DNA from: CBDBON01 sp965208395
GTDB taxonomy: Bacteria; Chloroflexota; Dehalococcoidia; Lucifugimonadales; CBDBON01
NCBI GenBank assembly: GCA_965208395.1
Contig: CBDBON010000002.1
Coordinates: forward strand, 682,001-746,000
DNA: 64,000 nucleotides
Direction of reading: 5' to 3'
Shown here: piece after piece, positions 8,822 through 19,300 of the stretch
Layout: each line of letters opens with the position of its first letter
Numbering within the stretch: position 1 is the first letter of the stretch
Program-made: the position numbers and the translations under genes
Notes under the pieces: generated by a model
The model's input: the letters and a program-made list of their open reading frames with translations, nothing else
The model's database searches: none
Told to the model about the DNA's origin: nothing

Positions 8822-8948
8822 CTGTCCCATTCTGTCACATTCCTGTCACTTTTCTGTCCCAGATCTGTTCAACACCTGTCCCGTGAATGTCCCGGACCGC
8901 CGGCCGGTCCAGCTACGAAACGAGACACAATGTTACAGAATGAGACAG
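8822..8948. repeat. Phased TGTCMC repeats with flanking inverted copy
   Basis: Seven TGTCCC/TGTCAC-type hexamers start at 8823, 8833, 8844, 8855, 8866 (degenerate TGTTCA), 8877 and 8888. The steps are 10 and then 11 bases, about one helical turn each. The block 8822-8841 also recurs in reverse complement at 8929-8948 with 18 of 20 bases matching. The sequence lies in the 533-base gap between thrC and the Lon-N gene. An array in helical phase suggests a protein that binds one face of the DNA, as at operators or origins. I see no DnaA box (TTATCCACA) nearby. Confidence 0.7.
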
Positions 8949-9019
8949 TTTTCGAGGAAAACTCTCCGCCGAGGCTCATGTTAGGTGAGGAGTTGGGGCC
9001 TGGCTGCCGCGGCGCACCG

Positions 9020-9048
9020 TTGCCGGCCGGGCACGACCAATCTATACT
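9020..9048 (+). promoter_or_regulatory. Promoter for the Lon-N-domain gene
   Basis: TTGCCG (9020-9025) and TATACT (9043-9048) have a 17-base spacer and lie 28 bases before the ATG at 9077. This supports 9077 as the true start rather than the longer open frame from 8582. Confidence 0.5.
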
Positions 9049-9076
9049 CTCGTTAAGACTCGGAGCGGATGCCGGC

Positions 9077-9727
9077 ATGACCCTGGAACCACGCAAACTT
9101 CCCATATTTCCGTTGAACACGGTGCTGTTCCCGGACGCATCGCTGCCGCTGCAGATATTCGAAGAGCGGTACAAGCTGATGATGGCACACTGCCTGGAGG
9201 GAGACTCGAAATTCGGTATAGTACTCATCCGGCAGGGTGAGGAGGTCGGCGGGCCGGCCGAGCCGTATCTCGTCGGAACGACGGCGCAGATCGTGCAGGT
9301 GAACAGGGTCCGAGGCGGCCGGATGTTCATCTCGGTCACGGGGCGGCAGCGGTTCAGGATCTCCGAGATCACACAACGACGGCCCTACATGGCCGCCCTC
9401 GTTCAACCGTTGGAAGAGGAGGCGGACCCGTCTCTGCCTCCCTCCGAGATGGACGCCGTGCGAGACGCGTTCACAGCCTACTACAGGCTGCTGGTGGGCA
9501 TTCGGGGCGGTTGGGCAAGAAGCGCTCGAATGCCCTCGGAGCCCGGCAGACTTTCGTATTTCATCGCCGGAATGTTGCAGATCACGCCCCGGGAGAAGCA
9601 GGAGCTGCTGGAGCAGCCGTCCCCGTCCAGGCGGTTGGAGGCCGAGTTGGACCTTCTCAGAAACGAGACGGAGGAACTCAGGCCTCGGGTGTCAGCAGAG
9701 CTGAGAAAGGGAGTCAGCCGTCAGTGA
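9077..9727 (+). CDS. Lon N-terminal (LAN) domain protein
   Basis: A 216-residue protein made only of the substrate-recognition domain of Lon protease: LPIFPLNTVLFPDASLPLQIFEERY at the start, LVGTTAQI and GRQRFRI in the PUA-like core, then a helical bundle. No AAA or protease domain follows, so it is a stand-alone LonN/PUA protein of unknown partner, presumably cytoplasmic. The open frame reaches 495 bases further upstream, but that part crosses the phased repeats and a promoter. It is convergent with the aminotransferase gene. Confidence 0.85.
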   Translation: MTLEPRKLPIFPLNTVLFPDASLPLQIFEERYKLMMAHCLEGDSKFGIVLIRQGEEVGGPAEPYLVGTTAQIVQVNRVRGGRMFISVTGRQRFRISEITQRRPYMAALVQPLEEEADPSLPPSEMDAVRDAFTAYYRLLVGIRGGWARSARMPSEPGRLSYFIAGMLQITPREKQELLEQPSPSRRLEAELDLLRNETEELRPRVSAELRKGVSRQ

Positions 9728-9751
9728 GAAGAGGCCGGCCCCGGTTGGATG

Positions 9752-10960
9752 CTAAGCGGTGATCAGTCCCTCGCGATCGAACACTTCCGCAAGGACGGCG
9801 ACTCCCTCGCGGATCTCTTCCGGTGTGTTGTACCCGAAGCACAGGCGCGCGTAGTTCCTGCCCGACTCGCCGTCCGGAGCAAACAGCGTGCCCGGCTGGT
9901 AGCCGACTCCGGCGGCAAGCGCCTTGTCGAGCGTCTCGACCAGGTCCGAGTCCGGCGGCATCCGCAGCCATACGAATAGACCGCCGGATGGCCTGCTCCA
10001 GGTCGCTTGAGAGCCCAGATTCTCTCCGAGCGAGGCGACCATTGCGTCGCGTTTGGCTCGAAAGATATCGTTGATCTCGTCGACGTGCTCCCTGAGCGAA
10101 CCCGTCGCGTACCTGTGGACCGCAAGCGCCGCGAACTGGTTCACTCCGCCGCCGCTCTTGACGGCCACCGCGCGGTCCAGCACCTCGGACGGACCGGTCA
10201 GGTATCCGAGACGCATCCCGGGCGCCACTATCTTGGAGAACGAGCCGACGTACATCACCCTGCCGGTGTCGTCCATAGAGTGGATGGAGGGTACAGGCTC
10301 ACCCTCGAATCTGAGGTCAACGTAGCAGTCATCCTCGAGGATGGGGACGTCGTATCTCTGTGACAGTTCGACCATCGCCCGGCGGCGATCGAGAGTCATC
10401 ACGGACCCCTGGGGATTCTGAAAGGTCGGTATCGTATAGATCAGTTTGGGGCGCTGGCCGTGGCTGATCGCCGTCCGGATCGCCGCCTCCAACGCGTCGG
10501 GATCCATCCCGTCATCGTCGCAGGCGACGCCGCGGACATCGGCGCCGAATCTCCGTAGGGTCGCGAGAGTCCCGGAGTAGACGAAGTCCTCGGTCAGCAC
10601 GACGTCCCCCGGGTCCACCAGCACCTCCACCACCATGTGAATCGGCTGGCTGGAGCCGTCGCCGAGGATGATCTCATCCGGCGACACCCGGATGCCGCGT
10701 TCGACGGCCAGCTTCTCCGCGACGAACTCTCTCAGAGGGGGATAGCCCTGGGGATGGGGGTATATGGCGAGGTCCTGGCCCTCCGTCTCCAACGCCGCTC
10801 GCAGCGCTTCGACGAGGCCGTCGACCGGTATCGACGCCGGATCCGGGTAGGCGATCGCGAAGTCGTACTTGCCCCGCCGTGGCGCGCTTCTCGACCGTCC
10901 CGATTTGGGCACGCCGCTTGCGAACAGGCTCTCGTAGCTCAGCTTTCCGGTTTCACCCAA
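9752..10960 (-). CDS. PLP-dependent aminotransferase (2-aminoadipate/LysN type)
   Basis: A 402-residue fold type I aminotransferase of the class I/II group related to LysN and MocR-type enzymes. The PLP lysine lies in GSFSKIVAPGMRLGY, the N-Y pair in YTIPTFQNPQG, and the substrate arginine in YARLCFGYN. There is no N-terminal GntR domain, so it is an enzyme rather than a MocR regulator. The start is a TTG with GGAGGTG six bases upstream. Substrate (2-aminoadipate, kynurenine, branched-chain or aromatic amino acids) cannot be told from sequence alone. Confidence 0.85.
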   Translation of the reverse strand: MGETGKLSYESLFASGVPKSGRSRSAPRRGKYDFAIAYPDPASIPVDGLVEALRAALETEGQDLAIYPHPQGYPPLREFVAEKLAVERGIRVSPDEIILGDGSSQPIHMVVEVLVDPGDVVLTEDFVYSGTLATLRRFGADVRGVACDDDGMDPDALEAAIRTAISHGQRPKLIYTIPTFQNPQGSVMTLDRRRAMVELSQRYDVPILEDDCYVDLRFEGEPVPSIHSMDDTGRVMYVGSFSKIVAPGMRLGYLTGPSEVLDRAVAVKSGGGVNQFAALAVHRYATGSLREHVDEINDIFRAKRDAMVASLGENLGSQATWSRPSGGLFVWLRMPPDSDLVETLDKALAAGVGYQPGTLFAPDGESGRNYARLCFGYNTPEEIREGVAVLAEVFDREGLITA

Positions 10961-11000
10961 GAGACACCTCCGCCGTTAGGCACGGGCATGTGCCCGACAT

Positions 11001-11600
11001 CTAACCGCCCGACTCAAAGAAGTCCAGGTCGACCGCGAACGCCGCCGCCAGCATCAAGAGACTGAACTCCTTGTCCATCTCTCGATTGCTAAGCTCGAGC
11101 CTGAAGGTGTCGGCGTCCGTGAACGCCTCCTTCACCAGGCCGCTCCACTGCTTCGTCACCCGGGCAACCTCCCTCTCCTGCCGGTAGATCATGAAGGTCT
11201 TGGGCCGCAGCAGAGGCCCTCGAATCTCCGCGATTGAGCGACCGCCTGAACCTTCTAGCGTGAGTTTCCGTGTTGGAAAGGAGAACCGGCGTCTTAACGA
11301 GCCCAGGTTCCGGCCCGACGCGTCGCTGACGTGGAGATGGGAGAAGAACCAGTAGAAGCTTCGGCTGGCGATGAGTAGATCGTTCCCATCCAGGTCGGTC
11401 ACTCGGAGCGTCAGCGGCCTGTGGTTTCGCAGGAGCATGCGGCTCAAGGTGCCCGACTCCTCCTGGGCATGGAGCAGCACGTCTCCCTGGGTCGTCATGA
11501 CCGTATACCGGTTGGCGGTCTCGAACCCGGTGAACGCCTCGAGTCGTTCGACCCGCTGTCTGATCATCAGCTCCGAATAGTCGGTCAGATCGATCGTCAT
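11001..11600 (-). CDS. LURP-one/scramblase-like protein
   Basis: A 199-residue protein resembling the tubby-like LURP-one-related and phospholipid scramblase family: repeated beta strands (RYTVMTTQGDVLLHAQEES, LTLRVTDLDGN) and a late hydrophobic helix (LLMLAAAFAVDLDFF). Members bind lipid or serve as membrane-associated scaffolds; bacterial roles are largely unknown. A strong GGAGGAG precedes the ATG. It lies 43 bases after alaX on the same strand and is probably cotranscribed with it. Confidence 0.75.
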   Translation of the reverse strand: MTIDLTDYSELMIRQRVERLEAFTGFETANRYTVMTTQGDVLLHAQEESGTLSRMLLRNHRPLTLRVTDLDGNDLLIASRSFYWFFSHLHVSDASGRNLGSLRRRFSFPTRKLTLEGSGGRSIAEIRGPLLRPKTFMIYRQEREVARVTKQWSGLVKEAFTDADTFRLELSNREMDKEFSLLMLAAAFAVDLDFFESGG

Positions 11601-11643
11601 AGTCTCCTCCTAGAGATGGCTGAGTGGCTCTGTCTGCCCGACC

Positions 11644-12354
11644 CTACGGGTCTACTTCTATGCGAAGCCGCTTGTTGATCCGGCCCTTGCTCTCGTGACC
11701 GACTACTCGTATCGTTCCCACCTCTCTGGTGTTCGCGACATGCGTGCCGCCGTCCGCCTGCAGGTCGAGCCCGACTATGTCGACCGTGCGCACCTCGGTG
11801 ATGTGAGGAGGAAGGAGATTGATCTTCGTCCGTATCAGGTCCGGGTTGGAGAACGCCTCCTCGCGCGACAACTCGCCGATCTCGATTGGACGGGCCGCCT
11901 CCACCTCCCTGTTGATGAGCTCCTCTACCTCGGCGGCGAAGCTCGCAGACATGCTCTCCAGCTCGAAGTCCATCCGGGCCGACAGGGGTTTCATGTCGCC
12001 CCCGGTCACCGGCACTCCGTAGTCCCGCCATATCACACCGCACAGGATGTGCAGGGCCGTGTGCGTGCGCATCAGCTGGTAGCGGCGCTCCCAGTCGATC
12101 GTCCCGTGTATCGGGGTACCCGCCGCCGGCAGCGGTCCGTCGGTCTGGTGGACGAGATCGCTCTTGTGTCTCCGAATCCTGGAGACACGCATCTCCGAGT
12201 CTTCTGTTCGCAGGGCGCCGGTGTCGGAGGGCTGGCCGCCGCCGCCGGGATAGAACGCGGTACGGTCCAGCACTACGCCCTGGTCCGTCACGTCGACGAC
12301 GGTGGCGTCGAACTCATTCAGGTAGCTGTCTCGATAGCACAATATGTCGGTCAA
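11644..12354 (-). CDS. alaX: Alanyl-tRNA editing protein AlaX
   Basis: A free-standing editing domain that hydrolyses Ser-tRNA(Ala) or Gly-tRNA(Ala), protecting translation. The 236-residue protein has the zinc motif HTALHIL, the second site DGGTHVANT, and the FYPGGGGQPSDTG segment typical of AlaX-M. The position before GGTHV is an aspartate here; some relatives have cysteine there, so the metal ligand set is worth checking. It is the first gene of a minus-strand pair with the LURP-one gene. Confidence 0.9.
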   Translation of the reverse strand: MTDILCYRDSYLNEFDATVVDVTDQGVVLDRTAFYPGGGGQPSDTGALRTEDSEMRVSRIRRHKSDLVHQTDGPLPAAGTPIHGTIDWERRYQLMRTHTALHILCGVIWRDYGVPVTGGDMKPLSARMDFELESMSASFAAEVEELINREVEAARPIEIGELSREEAFSNPDLIRTKINLLPPHITEVRTVDIVGLDLQADGGTHVANTREVGTIRVVGHESKGRINKRLRIEVDP

Positions 12355-12496
12355 CGGCTCCTCCCCAGGTTGAGGCTGTCGGGTCTCAGACTAACACGTA
12401 GGGCCAGCGGTTGAGAACCATTGCGCCCAGTGGGCTAACCGACGGACTGTGTTAGAATTCCCCGCACATTCGTACTAGGGAGGTCGGCCCAGCCTC

Positions 12497-13717
12497 ATGG
12501 CAGGATCTCAACGTTACGATATCGCGGTCATCGGCAGCGGCATCATCGGCCTCGCCACCGCCATGCGCTTCAGCCAGGAGTTCCCACGCCGCAGGACGGT
12601 CGTGCTGGAGAAGGAACTGGCGGTCGCCCAGCACCAGACGGGCCACAACAGCGGCGTCATCCACGCAGGCATCTACTACACGCCCGGGTCGCAGAAGGCC
12701 AACTTCTGCGCGGCCGGGGGGGCGATGCTCAGACGGTTCGCGGATGAACGCGGCATCCCCTATGAGGACTGCGGCAAGGTGATCGTCGCGGCCAACGAGA
12801 CGGAGCGTACCAGGCTCGAAGAGGTCTACAGAAGGGGACTTGCCAACGGAGTCAAGGGACTCGAGGTTATCGACGGCGACCGGTTGAGGGAGCTGGAGCC
12901 CCACGCGGCAGGTGTGGGAGCAGTCCTCTCTCCCGGCACCGGGATCATCGACTACTCCCGTGTCGCTGAGGCATACGCTGAAGTGCTAACAGAGAGCGGC
13001 GGCGAGCTGATAACCGGCGCCGAGGTCCGCTCGATCACGAGTTCGGGCGGCGCGTTGCACCTGGAGACGGAGCGGGGCGACATCTCAGCGGCTGCGGTGG
13101 TCAACTGCGCCGGCCTGCACGCCGACAGAGTGGCGCGCCTCATGGGAGTCGACGCAGGTGTCAGGATCATCCCCTTCAGAGGCGAGTATCTGTCGCTGAG
13201 GCCGGAGAGAGCGCACCTCGTCAGGGGGCTGATATACCCGGTCCCGGACCCCAGAGTCGTCTTCCTCGGGGTACACTTCACCAAACGCATCGACGGAAGC
13301 GTGGAGGCTGGCCCAAACGCCGTCCTCGCCTTCGCCCGGGAGGGATACCGGAAGACGAGCTTCAGCCTGCGCGATATGCTTGGCGTCCTGGGCTTCCCCG
13401 GCTTCTGGCGGATGTCACTGACTTACTGGAAGGTGGCCCTGTACGAAGAGTACCGCTCGATCGTAAAGGCGGCGTTCGTGCGCTCCCTACAGCGGCTCGT
13501 TCCCGAGATCAGGAGTGAAGATCTGCATCGGCCCGGCGCAGGAGTGCGCGCCCAGGCTGTCGACCGGAATGGGAGGCTGCTCCAAGACTTCAGCATCGCA
13601 GAGACGAAGGGCGCCATGCACGTTCTGAACGCGCCCTCGCCCGGCGCCTCTTCGTCTCTGGCCATCAGCAGGCACATTGTAGACCGCGCTCGCGCCTCCT
13701 TCGGACTGGAACCCTAG
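12497..13717 (+). CDS. lhgO: L-2-hydroxyglutarate oxidase-like FAD enzyme
   Basis: FAD-dependent oxidase/dehydrogenase of the DAO family, 406 residues. The dinucleotide fold IAVIGSGIIGLATA begins at residue 9, and HQTGHNSGVIHAGIYY is the LhgO signature for removal of the toxic by-product L-2-hydroxyglutarate. A GVRAQAVD segment lies near the end. Upstream, TTAGAAT (about 12452) resembles a -10 box and GGGAGGT is the ribosome site. It stands alone between divergent alaX and the Fur-family gene. Confidence 0.88.
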   Translation: MAGSQRYDIAVIGSGIIGLATAMRFSQEFPRRRTVVLEKELAVAQHQTGHNSGVIHAGIYYTPGSQKANFCAAGGAMLRRFADERGIPYEDCGKVIVAANETERTRLEEVYRRGLANGVKGLEVIDGDRLRELEPHAAGVGAVLSPGTGIIDYSRVAEAYAEVLTESGGELITGAEVRSITSSGGALHLETERGDISAAAVVNCAGLHADRVARLMGVDAGVRIIPFRGEYLSLRPERAHLVRGLIYPVPDPRVVFLGVHFTKRIDGSVEAGPNAVLAFAREGYRKTSFSLRDMLGVLGFPGFWRMSLTYWKVALYEEYRSIVKAAFVRSLQRLVPEIRSEDLHRPGAGVRAQAVDRNGRLLQDFSIAETKGAMHVLNAPSPGASSSLAISRHIVDRARASFGLEP

Positions 13718-13802
13718 CTGCCGTTTGCCGGTCTCGCTCCCGGGACCGGTGAACAGGCCTGTAACTTGACACCCTGGACTGAAATTATAGACACTACATC
13801 TC

Positions 13803-14237
13803 GTGACTACCCTGCTGAAATCTCGTCCCGACATCATGGCCGTCCTTGAGGATCACGGCTACCGCTCCACGGCGCCGAGACGTGCGATCGTTCGCATTCT
13901 CGAACACAAGCAGGAGGGCTTCACCGCCGAGGAGATAAGCGCCGATCTGCCGGCTGTCGGCCGAGCGACCGTCTACCGGACGATCAAGCTCCTTCTGGGG
14001 GCGGGAGTGATCTGCCGCCTGAACCTCCTGGACGGCGCCCCGAGATACAGCCTCTCACGGGTCGAGCACCACCATCACACCATCTGTGTCAAGTGCGGCA
14101 ACGTCGGCGAGTTCCGCGCGGCAACGGTCGAGCGACTCCTGAGAGCGATAGGCGACGACATCCCCGGCGATATCGTCGGCCATAGCATCGAGTTCTACAT
14201 CACCTGCGAGCCGTGCCTTTTGGCCGAGGGCAGCTAA
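13803..14237 (+). CDS. Fur-family transcriptional regulator
   Basis: A 144-residue metal-responsive repressor (Fur, Zur or PerR class). It has an N-terminal winged helix (STAPRRAIVRILEHKQEGFTAEEI, then VGRATVYRTIKLL), the metal-sensing EHHHHTICVKCGNVGEF segment, and a C-terminal CEPC that pairs with CVKC as the structural zinc site. The start is GTG with no Shine-Dalgarno, and TTGACA lies at 13766, so leaderless expression is possible. Which metal it senses cannot be told, and no transporter gene adjoins it. Confidence 0.9.
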   Translation: MTTLLKSRPDIMAVLEDHGYRSTAPRRAIVRILEHKQEGFTAEEISADLPAVGRATVYRTIKLLLGAGVICRLNLLDGAPRYSLSRVEHHHHTICVKCGNVGEFRAATVERLLRAIGDDIPGDIVGHSIEFYITCEPCLLAEGS

Positions 14238-14282
14238 GGAGCACGGACAGCCTTCGATCACGCCTTCGGCGGTCTCAGGCGC

Positions 14283-14312
14283 TTGACTGCCCCGCGCCTG
14301 CGGGTCTATAAT
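14283..14312 (+). promoter_or_regulatory. rRNA promoter
   Basis: TTGACT (14283-14288) and TATAAT (14307-14312) with an 18-base spacer lie about 115 bases before the 16S rRNA. This is the best consensus promoter in the window. Confidence 0.75.
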
Positions 14313-14388
14313 TGCGCTGCGACGGTTGTTGGAGGGTAGTGTGCACTCTGACAGCCGTGATTCGGTTGCATGGACGCAGCCGGTAGCG

Positions 14389-14423
14389 TGCACCTTAACA
14401 ACTGGATAGTGGAAGGAAACCGT
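14389..14423 (+). repeat. 5' arm of the 16S processing stem
   Basis: This arm is nearly perfectly complementary to 16102-16135 beyond the 3' end of 16S. The cores GGATAGTGGAAGGAA and TTCCTTCCACTATCC pair exactly, and CACCTTAAC pairs with the GTTAAGGTG of the other arm. The two arms would close a long duplex around the 16S precursor, the usual RNase III target. Confidence 0.85.
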
Positions 14424-14425
14424 TA

Positions 14426-15948
<1,523 letters not shown>

Positions 15949-15955
15949 GGGAGTA

Positions 15956-15973
15956 CCCCGGCTTCGGCCGGGG
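15956..15973 (+). other. Tetraloop hairpin after 16S
   Basis: CCCCGGC and GCCGGGG close a TTCG loop 10 bases beyond the 16S end. There is no T-run after it, so it is more likely a stable spacer structure than a terminator. Confidence 0.6.
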
Positions 15974-16101
15974 AGGTCGATCGGTGGGCGAGGCGAAGAG
16001 GGTCAGGGTCGAGCCGGATCTCCGACAAGTCGGAGAGGAGCTCCCCAAGACCCGACGCGCCTCCCTGTGAAAACCCGCCGTTTTTTTCTCGATTCGAAAT
16101 C

Positions 16102-16135
16102 ACGGCTTCCTTCCACTATCCAGCGGTTAAGGTGC
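16102..16135 (+). repeat. 3' arm of the 16S processing stem
   Basis: Pairs with 14389-14423 to enclose the 16S precursor. The match extends over about 30 positions with a few mismatches. A T-run (16080-16087) lies just before it. Confidence 0.85.
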
Positions 16136-16214
16136 TCTTTTCGTCCGGGGGCCGTCGTCGAGACTCTCCCTCCCTTCACGTAGATAGGCCGGGCCCGCAT
16201 AAGGACCATGGCGT

Positions 16215-16287
16215 GGGGCTGTAGCTCATCAGGGAGAGCGCCGCCTTTGCAAGGCGGAGGTAGGGGGTTCGAGTCCCCCCAGCTCCA
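16215..16287 (+). tRNA. tRNA-Ala (anticodon TGC)
   Basis: A complete cloverleaf: acceptor GGGGCTG with CAGCTCC (one G-T pair), D stem GCTC/GAGC, anticodon stem CCGCC/GGCGG around TTTGCAA, and T stem GGGGG/CCCCC around TTCGAGT. The anticodon TGC reads alanine codons. After the discriminator A the DNA reads CCC, so CCA is not fully encoded and would be added by enzyme. It occupies the place an internal spacer tRNA has in linked rRNA operons. Confidence 0.96.
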
Positions 16288-16355
16288 CCCGACTTGATAA
16301 AATCAAGAACCTTCAGCTTGTCCTTCAAATTGGAAGTGTAAATGAGGTGCTAAGG

Positions 16356-19300
16356 ATGTCGGTAGGTCCACGGTCACGGAAGAGAACCCGCCTCGTGATA
16401 TTGGGCGGCCTCGTAGTGGTCCTGTCCGTCATATCTTTGGCGGCATGTAGTGACGAGTCGTCGACGCCGACCGAGACCTCCACGCTTGCACCTTTGGTTA
16501 CGCCAACACCCGGGCCTACCGACACTTCCACGCCGATACCCTCGGCGACGCCGACACTCACGCCGACCGACACCTCGACACCGGTACCCTCGGCAACGCC
16601 TACTTCCACGCCGACCGACACCTCGACACCGGTACCCTCGGCAACGCCTACTTCCACGCCGACTGACACCCCCACGCCGGTGCCCTCGGCAACGCCTACT
16701 TCCACGCCGACCGACACCTCGACACCGGTACCCTCGGCAACGCCTACTTCCACGCCGACTGACACCCCCACGCCGGTGCCCTCGGCAATACCAACTTCCA
16801 CGCCGACTCCTGCACCTACTGAAACACCTACGCCGTCGCCCACACCAACCCCGGCGCCACCTTCTTTGGTGTCAACGTATGAGACAAACAACACCAGATG
16901 GCTGGTGAGGAACTATCCGGCCTTGGCACGGCGAATCCAGACGCTCCCCTGGGTCCAGGACGGACTCTCTGACCGAGAACGCTCAACCGTAGACGAGTTG
17001 CTTTGGATGGCGGTCGAAGATGTCGCCAACCTGGATGCGGCCTTAAGTTTGCCTTGGGTACAGGATGATATCTCGGAGCTGGCATACAAAGCCTTGGACA
17101 AGCTCGGTTTCCTGGATACCCCGAATCCGGCGAATCTGTATGCGGCTCTCAACGTCCCCTGGGTGTACGACGGCATTTCCGAGACCGAGTACGACATCAT
17201 AGATTCGCTTGGCGCACTGGACTTCGACGCTCCAGATGTGGTCTCCCAGCTCTTCTTGATGCCGTTCTTGCTCTCTCCTGACGCCACAGATGCACTAGCT
17301 ATTCGGGGAATGGAGAACCTGGCCGACCGAGGCCGTCTTGCTACTCTCACAGACCACTCCACTTTCGAGGACGGCGTCACCGACGATGAGACCACGCTGA
17401 TTGCCGGTGTGGGCACCCTTCGCGACACGGATGAGATTCGACGTGTGCTGAACCCCGGAGGCGCAGCCATTGAGACCATCTCCCTCGGCACAGAGTTGAC
17501 GCCCCATCTCAAGATCAGCATCATTCGTACCGACAGCCAATCCCGGCCGGGGACCGTTGGGTCGGTGCGGGACGCAGTTGAATTCGTAGAGAAGACGGTG
17601 GGCCTGCCGCTCCCCGTGAACCACGTAATAATCATGCTGAACGACCTCGCTGTTGCCGAAAAATACGCGGGCACTAACTTTGGCTTCGCCTACAGCTACA
17701 AGCCAAAGTACGAGGCGGCTCAGGGCACGTTCGAGTGGCGGCATCTTCAAACGGGTTTCGTTCACGAGACCGCTCATTACTTCTGGACCGGTAATGAAAA
17801 CTGGATAGACGAGGGTTTGGCCAACATCGTTGAGTACCAGTTCGGCCTTCAGATGGGCCTAAGCCATGGGCAGTTGCAAACTGAGCGCAAGAATTGCGAG
17901 GCCCATGACCTGGAGATGCTTTCGGAGTGGGACCCGGATAGGGCCGACGTAGACCGCTATCACTGCGTCTACTACTTGGGCCAGCCGCTCTTTTATGACC
18001 TGCTCGAAAGCATGGGCGCCGAGACGTTTACCTCGAGCCTCCGGGATTACTATCGACTATCCCTGGAAGTACGGGAAGAGGATCGTACCCCCAGCATAGC
18101 GGAAGTCCGCAAAGCGTTCGCGGGACAGGACGCCATCATCGACCGCCACTGGTCGGGGAAGATGAACGCACCGGAGAACCGGCCCTTCGACGAAGGTTAC
18201 GAGCGCACCAGCCATGACCTGATCCGATGGGAGCAATACCCGACGTTCGCAGATGGCGTAGTCGAGTTCAAAGGAGTTCTGTTGGGTGACGGCATTCTCG
18301 TCTCCAGGGATGCCACGGAGATAAGTCGCTTCGAATTTGCCGCCTTTAAGCTGCGGTCCGCAGACGGAGGAGCGGATTTGGGTTCAATCTTGCCGCCTCC
18401 CCGACCAGGGCGGAAGTGGATACTTGACGACCCCGGTGATGTTCAAGCCGCAACTTTCGCCATCAACGAGGCTGAAAGGCGTTTCCACATCCGATTCGAG
18501 TGGCCAACCGCTCTTGGGGGTGTCCCGGAGGATGTCGTTGTGCATGTCTTGGGGTATCAGAACTCCGACAGAGACCCCACCATTGGTTCCAAAGTGGACG
18601 CGTTGGGCTACGCCCGCATCCGAGTACCACCGACTAGTACACTCAAGCAGACGCCCACGGCTGTTCCGGTCTACGCCGCGGCTTGGAACAGGCTAGACAA
18701 CGCCGCTTGGCTTGAAGCCAACCATCCAAGTCTCGCAGTGGAGATCAAGGACTTGCCCTGGGTGCAGAATGGTATCAACGACGCTGAATTCAAGGCACTC
18801 CGGGAATTCCTTTATCTTGCGCTCTGGAGCCGCACCGCGGTATCGAACATGTTGGAGTATGGGTGGGTAAAGGACGGAGTTGACGCGAGGGAAGCCGATA
18901 CGATTGATTGGGTGGTCGGCTTCAATGATGCCGCCAATTCCTTGTCAATTACCAAACTCGCCTGGGTCCAGGACGGCATTGATGAAGTGGAGCTACAGGC
19001 CATTAGACGACTGACGGAGATCGCCACGACTGATCCCGATGAGGCGACTAGAGTGATGGTCCTTCCTTGGGTGCAAGACGGGATTGACATCCGGGACGTG
19101 GGGGCATTGTGGGAGGCGGATCCATACCAATTGCCAACGACTATGCCTCCGCCTGCGGTGCGGGTCATATACGCCACTCCTTCGGACGCCGAAGCCAATC
19201 CCATCTATATGGAAGCCGTTCAAGAGGCTCTCCACCGTATACAAGACTGGTATGCCGACAAGTTGAACGGGGTCACTTATGAACTACGCGACCCAGTTCC

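Noticed and set aside
8582..9076. N-terminal extension of the Lon-N-domain gene
   Set aside because: The frame is open but crosses a phased DNA repeat array and two promoters, and its translation is low-complexity and unlike the family.
15956..15973. Rho-independent terminator after 16S
   Set aside because: The stem is strong but no T-run follows, and the 16S processing arm and tRNA lie downstream.
16490..16850. Regularly spaced repeats that could suggest a CRISPR array
   Set aside because: The 48-bp units are contiguous, have no unique spacers and encode an in-frame Thr/Pro linker of a lipoprotein. I found no CRISPR array in the window.
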